From contig JBEKYH010000105.1 of NCBI GenBank assembly GCA_049511115.1, positions 1 to 12,149 on the forward strand: 12,149 nucleotides of DNA. Direction: 5' to 3'. Shown piece by piece: positions 6,920-12,149 of the stretch. The DNA comes from JBEKYH01 sp049511115. GTDB lineage: Bacteria; Planctomycetota; Phycisphaerae; Tepidisphaerales; Tepidisphaeraceae. Positions within the stretch are counted from its first letter, which is position 1; every line of letters begins with the position of its first letter. A program made the position numbers and the translations under genes. A model generated the notes under the pieces. That model was not told the origin of the DNA. It ran no database searches and was given only the letters and a program-made list of their open reading frames with translations.

Positions 6920-7167
6920 AATCCATCCCAGGCAGATGCGTCAGGAACGGCTTTTCGGCAGAACGAGGACTATCCGATTTCGCGTGCATCCCCACCCGGA
7001 TTTTCACCGCGCTAGACCTGAGCTCCGACGCTCATGTCTCCTCGGTAACACCGAAATACCCGGGCTAACGCCGATTGTCCTTCGCGGCAGGATGCTTTCG
7101 TACGCCCCCGACGACTGTTCCATCGTCATTCCGTCGGTTCGAAGAAGCAAATCAAAGACCAAGACTC

Positions 7168-7271
7168 ACCACCCGGTCGCAGTAGCGACCTAGAGGACAC
7201 AGAGGACACGGAGGAAAACAAAGAAGAATTTGTTTTTCTGCCTCTGTGTCCTCTGTGTCCTCTGTGGTGAG
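7168..7271. repeat. Large palindromic repeat, family copy 2
   Basis: A 23-nt arm (7192-7214) built from AGAGGACAC units pairs with 7241-7263, built from CCTCTGTGT units, at 22 Watson-Crick positions plus one G-T. The stem continues with AAAACAAA (7215-7222) against TTTGTTTT (7229-7236) around a 6-nt GAAGAA loop, with a 4-nt bulge on the right arm. To the left, 7168-7191 (CACCACCCGGTCGC then AGTAGCGACCT) matches the right arm of the repeat at 1383-1552 in reverse. It lies between genes, and both arms carry a 9-bp internal tandem repeat. Confidence 0.88.
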
Positions 7272-7473
7272 GAATTCTTCGATTGGCTTCAATCGGATAA
7301 CTCCCATATACGATCTGGAGGTGAAGACTCCACAACCTCACGTCAGCGGCTCGAACCTGCTGCGTGTGAGTATGCCAGGCAAGCCCGACGCCATCCACCA
7401 CCGCGCGTGGCGTCTTGTTGTCCGGCTGATCAACTCTACATCTCATGCGGTGGCATTGGTCTTTTTTGGGTGG

Positions 7474-7500
7474 TCTACTTTCTACTCTCTACTGCTCTAC
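7474..7500. repeat. Short TCTAC direct repeats
   Basis: TCTAC occurs four times (7474, 7481, 7488, 7496) with 2-3 nt between copies, in a pyrimidine-rich run. It is simple-sequence DNA without visible function. Confidence 0.6.
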
Positions 7501-7596
7501 TTTCTCGCGGCGCAGCCGCGCGCCGTCTGCGGCAGCGCGTGGTTCCCGGCTGACAGGCTTCAAAATCCCACTCGGCGACCGCCACGGGTGATCCCG

Positions 7597-7632
7597 GTCA
7601 CCTTGTCACCCTGTCACCTTGTCACCCTGTCA
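7597..7632. repeat. 8-bp tandem repeat GTCACCTT/GTCACCCT
   Basis: Four alternating 8-bp units (GTCACCTT, GTCACCCT, GTCACCTT, GTCACCCT) plus a partial fifth end 16 bp from the stop of the response regulator. Similar GTCACC strings are familiar in planctomycete intergenic DNA. No secondary structure is evident. Confidence 0.85.
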
Positions 7633-7648
7633 TCGCCAACCCCGCCCC

Positions 7649-9007
7649 TCATATCCCATACTTCTTCCTCCTCCTCCAAAGCGTCGCCAGATCGATCCCC
7701 AAAACCTCCGCCGCCTCTTCCAGCGATTTTGTCCGCGCCAAAATCCGCCGGATGTGAATCTCCTCCAGCTTTTCCAGCGGCACCAGATCGCCGGCGGTCG
7801 CGGGACTCGTCGGCGTCGCCGTGGAGGAAATAAAACTGGCCGGCAGATGCTCGACGCCGATGCGCTGGCCCTGGGAGAGGATGAGGGCGCGCTCGATCAC
7901 GTTATGCAGCTCGCGCACATTCCCCGGCCAGGCATATTGCCGCAGGGCATCGGCGGCCTGATCGGTCACGCCGGCCGCTCGCGCTCCGCCAAGTTCGGCG
8001 ATAAAGCGCGCCGCCAGATCAAGGATATCGCCGGGGCGTTCGCGCAGCGGCGGAAGATCAATCTGAATCACCCGGATCCGATAGAGAAGGTCCTCGCGGA
8101 ATTTGCCGTTGATAACGGCCTTGTCCAGATCAATGTTGGTCGCGGTCAGCATTCGCACGTTGGCTCGCCGCGTGATCGACTCCCCTACCCGCTCGTATTC
8201 GCGGTCCTGCACGAACCGCAGCAGTTTCGGCTGCAATTCCAGCGGCAAATCGCCGATCTCATCGAGAAACAACGTCCCGCCGTCGCACGCGGCAATACGC
8301 CCGGGATTATCGCGCACGGCTCCGGTAAAGGCCCCGCGCACATGGCCGAAAAGTTCGCTCTCGAGAAGCTGGGCCGACAGCGCCGGGCACGAGACCGTCG
8401 CCAACGGCTGGCTGGCGCGCGGGCTCCAGGCGTGAATGGCCCGCGCCAGCACGCCCTTGCCGACGCCGCTTTCGCCGCGAATCAAAACCGTCGCGTCGCT
8501 CTTGGCAACCTGCCGGGCCAGGTTCACCGCCCGCTGCATGGCCGGGCTGGCGCTGTTGAATGCGAATTCGCCGCCGCTCTGGCCGAGAATGCCTTTTAGC
8601 CCCTCCACTTCCCGCTCCAGGGACCGCAGGCGGGCCACGCGGCTGGTCACCATCTGCACCGCCGCCGGCGTAAACGGCTTGGTCAAAAAGTCCGCGGCCC
8701 CGCGCTTCATGGTCTCAACGGCCGTGTCGATGGTGCCATGAGCAGTGATGATGACCACGCGCAGCCACGGGCTTTGCGCAAGCAGATTCGGGATCAGGTC
8801 CATCCCCGAACTGGCCCCCAGTTTCAAATCGAGAAAGACCAAATCGAACGGCCGCTGGGCGGACTCGGCCAATGCGTCGGCGGCATTGCTGACGGCGATG
8901 ACGTGATGCCCGTCCGTCTCCAAGGCAATGGACAGGGTCTTGCGGATGTTGGTCTCGTCATCGACAACCAGGACATTCAAGGGGCGGGAATTGCCATTGT
9001 CGTTCAT
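7649..9007 (-). CDS. Sigma-54-dependent response regulator (NtrC family)
   Basis: Two-component activator that, when phosphorylated, hydrolyses ATP to open sigma-54 RNA polymerase promoters. The 452 residues read as a receiver domain (1-115) with acidic pair D16/D17, phospho-acceptor D60, T88 and K110; an AAA+ domain (about 150-375) with Walker A GESGVGKG (178-185), the sigma-54-contacting GAFTGA loop (225-230) and Walker B LFLDE (D249/E250); and a C-terminal Fis-type helix-turn-helix ending LATLWRRRKKYGI. All key residues are intact. The ATG at 9007 lies just before the receiver domain; the frame is open further upstream to 9193 but that part is non-conserved and would cover the divergent promoter region. 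The Shine-Dalgarno is weak. No histidine kinase is adjacent, so the signal and regulon cannot be named. Confidence 0.94.
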   Translation of the reverse strand: MNDNGNSRPLNVLVVDDETNIRKTLSIALETDGHHVIAVSNAADALAESAQRPFDLVFLDLKLGASSGMDLIPNLLAQSPWLRVVIITAHGTIDTAVETMKRGAADFLTKPFTPAAVQMVTSRVARLRSLEREVEGLKGILGQSGGEFAFNSASPAMQRAVNLARQVAKSDATVLIRGESGVGKGVLARAIHAWSPRASQPLATVSCPALSAQLLESELFGHVRGAFTGAVRDNPGRIAACDGGTLFLDEIGDLPLELQPKLLRFVQDREYERVGESITRRANVRMLTATNIDLDKAVINGKFREDLLYRIRVIQIDLPPLRERPGDILDLAARFIAELGGARAAGVTDQAADALRQYAWPGNVRELHNVIERALILSQGQRIGVEHLPASFISSTATPTSPATAGDLVPLEKLEEIHIRRILARTKSLEEAAEVLGIDLATLWRRRKKYGI

Positions 9008-9171
9008 ATCGGGACTGAAAGTTGAAGATTGCGGATTAACAAGAAAGCTCCCAGCCGCGTATTGTCCAGCGCCGCCACTCACCTTGGCAAGCGGTGGCAA
9101 ACATGAATAATCACCTTCCTGACGCGCCGCGGGTTTAATCGCCCAGGCCGAGGCGCGGGAAGAGGACACCC
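9008..9171. promoter_or_regulatory. Divergent promoter region
   Basis: The 164 bp between the leftward response regulator and the rightward zinc-ribbon gene must hold both promoters. A TGGCAA direct repeat occurs at 9085-9090 and 9095-9100, 10 bp apart, so both copies face the same side of the helix. I searched for a GG-N10-GC sigma-54 promoter and did not find an exact one; the nearest has 9-bp spacing. Confidence 0.35.
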
Positions 9172-10281
9172 ATGCAAACCGCGGCGGCGGCAAAACAAAG
9201 CGAATTTCCCTGTGGCCAATGCGGCGCGGAACTCAAGTTTGAGCCGGGCAAGGACGCCATGGTCTGCCCTTATTGCGGAGCCACCACGCCGGTCCCCAGG
9301 AGCGGCCAGGCGATTGTGGAGCTGGACTATCTGACCTACGCCAATCCGGCTCAAGGGATCTTGCCGGAGCCCGCGGCGGACGAAAATCTGACCGTCCACT
9401 GCTCCTCCTGCGGCGCGGAAACAAAATTGGGGAAAAACGTCACCGCGAGCAAATGCGTCTTCTGCGGCGCGCCTCTGGTCGCGGGAAAGCAATCCAAACG
9501 CATCATCAAGCCGCAGGCCCTGCTCCCCTTCTCCATCGGCCGGCAAAAGGCGCAGGCCGATTTTCGCGATTGGCTCGGCAGCCTTTGGTTTGCCCCCAAT
9601 GATCTGTTGAAGGCTGCCGAAACGGGCGGACTGGCTGGCGTTTACGTCCCCTTCTGGACCTTCGACGCCGACGCCAAAACCGAATACGTCGGCGAGCGCG
9701 GTGACGACTATTGGGAAACCGAAACCTACACCGAATTCGAAAACGGCCATCCCGTCACGCGCACGCGGCAGGTCCTCCGCACGCGCTGGTGGCCCGCCAG
9801 TGGGATGGTGAATAATCATTTCGACGACCTGCTGGTGATGGCCAGCTCGAGCCTGCCCCCCAAGCAGGCCGCGCACCTGGAGCCGTGGGATTTGCAGCAT
9901 CTGGTTTCCTATGCGGATGAGTATCTGGCCGGATTCGCCGCTGAGAGCTATCAGGTCGATTTGCCGCAGGGTTTCCAGCGGGCCAAGGAGATGACCGACG
10001 CGGAGATTCGCAATACCGTTTGCGCCGACATCGGCGGCGACCACCAGCGGATCGCCTCCCTCACGTCGGACTACTTAAACGTCACCTTCAAGCATATCCT
10101 CCTGCCGCTTTGGATCAGCGCCTATTCCTGGCACGGCCACAGCTACCGCTTCTTGATCAACGCCCGCACCGGCGAAGTCCAGGGCGAGCGGCCGTACAGC
10201 GCATGGAAGATTCTCTTCCTGATCATCGCCATACTCGTGGCGCTGGTCGTGTTCGCGATGATTCAGCATGGCATGAGATAA
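9172..10281 (+). CDS. Double zinc-ribbon protein with C-terminal membrane anchor
   Basis: A 369-residue protein of unknown function. Two zinc ribbons of the same layout lie at the N-terminus: C14/C17 with C32/C35, and C77/C80 with C95/C98 (each CxxC-14 residues-CxxC). The middle part (about 110-340) is soluble and rich in aromatic residues, including VYVPFWTFDADAKTEYVGERG (about 160-180) and a DYW-ETETYTEFENGHPVTRTR stretch. A hydrophobic helix at 347-364 before QHGMR anchors it in the membrane with only five residues beyond. The overall layout resembles uncharacterised bacterial zinc-ribbon/TFIIB-like zinc-finger membrane proteins. The ATG at 9172 has AGAGG about 7 nt upstream. It is first in a probable operon with LPS-kinase and heptosyltransferase genes, which suggests an envelope role, though co-transcription does not prove it. 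Confidence 0.85.
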   Translation: MQTAAAAKQSEFPCGQCGAELKFEPGKDAMVCPYCGATTPVPRSGQAIVELDYLTYANPAQGILPEPAADENLTVHCSSCGAETKLGKNVTASKCVFCGAPLVAGKQSKRIIKPQALLPFSIGRQKAQADFRDWLGSLWFAPNDLLKAAETGGLAGVYVPFWTFDADAKTEYVGERGDDYWETETYTEFENGHPVTRTRQVLRTRWWPASGMVNNHFDDLLVMASSSLPPKQAAHLEPWDLQHLVSYADEYLAGFAAESYQVDLPQGFQRAKEMTDAEIRNTVCADIGGDHQRIASLTSDYLNVTFKHILLPLWISAYSWHGHSYRFLINARTGEVQGERPYSAWKILFLIIAILVALVVFAMIQHGMR

Positions 10282-10300
10282 CGAATGGATGATTTAACGC

Positions 10301-11770
10301 GTGACCCCCAATGAGATGGAGGAGATCCTCAAGGATTTGCCGGCGCACGCAGCGCTGCTGAAAGATCGCGGCTATCGCCAACTCTGGCGGTTTGAGGTCA
10401 ATGGCCGCCCCTACTACCTGAAATTCTATCCCCGCCGGCGCAGCTTCAAGCGCCTGGTCGTTGGGAACCCCGCCATGGCCGAGTTTCGGCGCCTGCAGCA
10501 GCTCAGCAAAATCGGCATCCCAGCCCCGCGCGCCGGCAATGCTTTGGTCGGCTATCGCGTGGCCGGCGTTTTAGGCGACGCCGTCATCATGGATGGGATC
10601 GAGCCGTCCGTGCAGCTTGATGTTTACTTCAACGATTTTAAGCTTCGCGCCGAACCCCCGCCCAATCGCCGCGACATCGCACGCCAGGTGATCGACATCG
10701 TCAGCCGCCTGGGACGGGCCAAACTGGGCCATCGCGATTTGCACCTGGGAAATTTCCTGCTCAAGGAGGGGAAAGTTTTTCTCGTGGACGCCTATGCCAT
10801 CCATCCCGGCGGCCTGCGGCTGGATGAAGTTCTCCTGCTGGGGCATAGCGTTAATCGCTTTGCGTCGCGCTCCGAGATTCAGCGCGGCTGGCGCGAGCTG
10901 GGGCCTGGACACCAACTGCCTGGCGCCAATCGCATCAGCCCCCGGCAATGGCGGAAATTCCTCGAGCGCACCACCGGCGAAAACGACTGGTTCGGCCGCA
11001 TCGACATCGGCGAATGGCGCGGGAATTACTTCAAGAAAGCCAAATTCGCCCGGCGCTGGGCCGCATCGAGCGCCCTCCAATTCTCGGCATCAGATTGGCA
11101 AAAAGCCTGGCCGGAAATTTGGCGGCAGTTGGAGTCGGGAAGTCTTGAACCGCTCAAGAAAAGCCGCAGCGGCGATGTCTTTGACGTGACCATCGACATC
11201 GGCGGCAAACGCCTCAACGCCGTGTTGAAGCGGCCGTATAAAAGGTACTGGTATCGGTACATCAACGAGATCGGCCGCGGCAGCCGCGCGCGGCGGGCTT
11301 GGAACAAGGCGTGGAAACTGGTCGTGCGCAATATTCCCACGGCCTGGCCCCTGCTGGTGCTGGAAAAGCGATCTCTCGGCTATGTCACGGATGCCGTCAT
11401 TCTGTTTGAGCGCGTGGAAGGCCCGACACTGGCGTCGGTCGATCTGGACACCATCCCGGCCGGCGAGCGCGAACGCCTGTTTCGCCGCACCGGCGGAATT
11501 CTGCGCATGATTGATAATCTCGGCCTTGCTCATTTTGACGCCAAGGCCAGCAACTGGATCGTCAGCTTCGATGAAAAACTCGGGCCGCGGCCGATTATGA
11601 TTGACGTGGACGGAATCCGTGCCCGTCGCTGGGTGGCGTTGGGAATCGAGCGATTGTTGCGGAGCATGCGCGAACATGCACAATACACACCGGCCGATTC
11701 ACTGGCGCTTTGCCAGGGATACGCGCCGTTCTCGCCGACGATGGCGGCAAAGGTCTCAGAAGAATCATAG
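10301..11770 (+). CDS. Two-domain LPS kinase-like protein (WaaP/KdkA/InaA type)
   Basis: A 489-residue protein with two successive protein-kinase-like domains of the kind that phosphorylate Kdo or heptose in the LPS core. Domain 1 has an ATP-binding Lys in YYLKFYP (K41), a Glu in the following helix (about E61), the catalytic loop HRDLHLGN (144-151) and a metal-binding Asp in FLVDAY (D163). Domain 2 has Lys in VLKR (K310), a catalytic loop AHFDAKASNW (410-419, D413, N418) and IDVDG (434-438). Both keep the Lys, catalytic Asp, Asn and metal Asp, so both could be active, although domain 2 has HFD in place of HRD. The start is GTG at 10301, 19 nt after the upstream stop; an ATG five codons in (10316) is an alternative. 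A heptosyltransferase-family gene follows 6 nt later, which supports the LPS-core role. The sugar and position phosphorylated are unknown. Confidence 0.85.
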   Translation: MTPNEMEEILKDLPAHAALLKDRGYRQLWRFEVNGRPYYLKFYPRRRSFKRLVVGNPAMAEFRRLQQLSKIGIPAPRAGNALVGYRVAGVLGDAVIMDGIEPSVQLDVYFNDFKLRAEPPPNRRDIARQVIDIVSRLGRAKLGHRDLHLGNFLLKEGKVFLVDAYAIHPGGLRLDEVLLLGHSVNRFASRSEIQRGWRELGPGHQLPGANRISPRQWRKFLERTTGENDWFGRIDIGEWRGNYFKKAKFARRWAASSALQFSASDWQKAWPEIWRQLESGSLEPLKKSRSGDVFDVTIDIGGKRLNAVLKRPYKRYWYRYINEIGRGSRARRAWNKAWKLVVRNIPTAWPLLVLEKRSLGYVTDAVILFERVEGPTLASVDLDTIPAGERERLFRRTGGILRMIDNLGLAHFDAKASNWIVSFDEKLGPRPIMIDVDGIRARRWVALGIERLLRSMREHAQYTPADSLALCQGYAPFSPTMAAKVSEES

Positions 11771-11776
11771 AACTCA

Positions 11777-12149
11777 ATGGCCAGTGTCCCCCTCAATCCC
11801 GCTCCGCAGCGCATCCTTGTTTTCAAACCCAGCGCCATTGGTGATGTGGTGCATACGCTGCCGATCCTGAATCTGCTCAAACGCCGTTGGCCCGCCGCCA
11901 GCATAAGCTGGCTCATCACGCCGATCTGCGCGCCCCTGGTGGAAGGGCACCCGCAAGTGGACGAGGTCATCGTCTTTAACCGCAAACGCTACGGCCACGC
12001 CTGGCGCAGCCCTACCGCATCAACGGCATTTTTCCGATTTATGAAGGGTCTGCGCGACCGGCATTTCGACTGGGTTGTCGATTTCCAGGGCCTGTTTCGC
12101 AGCGGCTGGATGACCTGGGCCACCGGCGCTCCCGTGCGCATCGGATTCG
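11777..12149 (+). CDS. Glycosyltransferase family 9 (heptosyltransferase-like), 5' part only
   Basis: The first 124 codons of a gene that runs off the right edge. The family adds ADP-activated heptose to the LPS inner core at the cytoplasmic face of the inner membrane. RILVFKPSAIGDVVHTLPIL (12-31) is the classic N-terminal GT9 motif, with the conserved GD (22-23). WLITPICAPLVEGHPQVDEV (45-64) and DWVVDFQGLFRSGWMTWATG (98-117), then P-VRIGF, follow as in WaaC/WaaF-type enzymes. The DFQG-L-RSG wording is closer to heptosyltransferase I (WaaC). The ATG at 11777 is 6 nt after the kinase stop, with only a weak purine stretch before it, so translational coupling is likely. The C-terminal sugar-nucleotide domain is outside the window. 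Confidence 0.9.
   Translation, partial: MASVPLNPAPQRILVFKPSAIGDVVHTLPILNLLKRRWPAASISWLITPICAPLVEGHPQVDEVIVFNRKRYGHAWRSPTASTAFFRFMKGLRDRHFDWVVDFQGLFRSGWMTWATGAPVRIGF

Larger units (their letters stand above)
6023..7167. other. Gene-free region, no credible CDS
   Basis: About 1.1 kb without a recognisable gene on either strand. The open frames here (for example 6837-7193 rightward, 118 codons; 6068-6268 leftward, 66 codons) lack a family signature and a good ribosome site. Between about 6610 and 6800 all three leftward frames are open over 50-60 codons, which reflects base composition and not coding. The part nearest 6023 should hold the promoter of the pentapeptide gene, but I find no clear -35/-10 pair. 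Base composition changes from A/T-rich (6290-6560) to GC-rich (6640-7140). The segment 6640-6920 has several nested complementary stretches, listed separately. Confidence 0.6.
7272..7648. other. Intergenic stretch upstream of the response-regulator 3' end
   Basis: No credible gene. It contains a small hairpin (CGATTG 7280-7285 with CAATCG 7290-7295, 4-nt loop) and two simple repeats listed separately. The frame 7246-7833 rightward is open for 195 codons, but its second half lies antisense to the regulator gene and its first half runs through the repeats, so I treat it as spurious. Confidence 0.55.

Noticed and set aside
6640..7140. RNase P RNA, tmRNA or group II intron
   Set aside because: None of the conserved strings I would expect (RNase P GAGGAAAGTCC, the tmRNA tag and tRNA-like end, intron domain V) is visible on either strand.
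7120..7150. GGTTCGAA string resembling a tRNA T-loop
   Set aside because: The flanking bases do not form a 5-bp T-stem and no acceptor or anticodon arm is present.
6837..7193. Rightward open frame of 118 codons
   Set aside because: No family motif, no good ribosome site, many Arg/Pro/Ser/Cys residues typical of GC-rich non-coding frames, and it runs into the palindrome.
7168..7271. CRISPR array
   Set aside because: The short repeats have no spacers of constant length and form one palindrome; no cas genes are nearby.
7619..8599. Rightward 326-codon frame opposite the response regulator
   Set aside because: Shadow of the NtrC-type gene, which has all catalytic residues on the other strand.
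9085..9100. Sigma-54 -24/-12 promoter
   Set aside because: The spacing between GG and GC is 9 bp instead of the required 10, and the flanking consensus is weak.
9079..10044. Leftward 321-codon frame opposite the zinc-ribbon gene
   Set aside because: The rightward frame has paired CxxC ribbons, a ribosome site and a membrane helix; the leftward one has no recognisable domain.

Overview
The window looks like a chromosomal stretch from a member of the Planctomycetota, possibly the Phycisphaerae. The reasons are a secreted protein that combines pentapeptide repeats, a two-repeat dockerin-like segment and a PEP-CTERM-type tail; intergenic DNA with short tandem repeats of the GTCACC type and inverted repeats built from AGAGGACAC/CCTCTGTGT units; high GC; and an LPS-core cluster. 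The placement is an inference from protein style, since no rRNA or tRNA gene is visible.

Layout. The left half (1-6006) reads leftward: the N-terminus of a Clp N-domain (ClpC-like) protein cut by the window edge (1-147); a Wzt-type polysaccharide ABC transporter ATPase (183-1352); a long inverted repeat (1383-1552); a PilT-type retraction ATPase (1563-2753) with an extended -10 promoter upstream; and a 1046-residue secreted pentapeptide-repeat protein (2866-6006) starting at a GTG behind a strong Shine-Dalgarno. From 6023 to 7648 I see no credible gene. That stretch holds an A/T hairpin, several nested complementary segments that could fold as RNA, a second copy of the inverted-repeat family (7168-7271), and simple tandem repeats.

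The right half starts with a leftward sigma-54-dependent response regulator (7649-9007). Diverging from it across 164 bp is a rightward gene set: a double zinc-ribbon protein with a C-terminal membrane anchor (9172-10281), a two-domain WaaP/Kdo-kinase-like protein (10301-11770) and a heptosyltransferase-family (GT9) protein running off the right edge (11777-12149). The small gaps (19 and 6 nt) suggest an operon.

Function. Most recognisable genes concern the cell envelope: O-antigen-type polysaccharide export, pilus retraction, an exported repeat protein, and LPS inner-core sugar addition and phosphorylation. No clearly new system such as a defence island, CRISPR array or biosynthetic cluster is evident. 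The most interesting items are the large palindromic repeat family, the seven-unit 201-bp repeat inside the secreted protein, the fused double LPS kinase next to a zinc-ribbon membrane protein, and the gene-free region with possible RNA structure.
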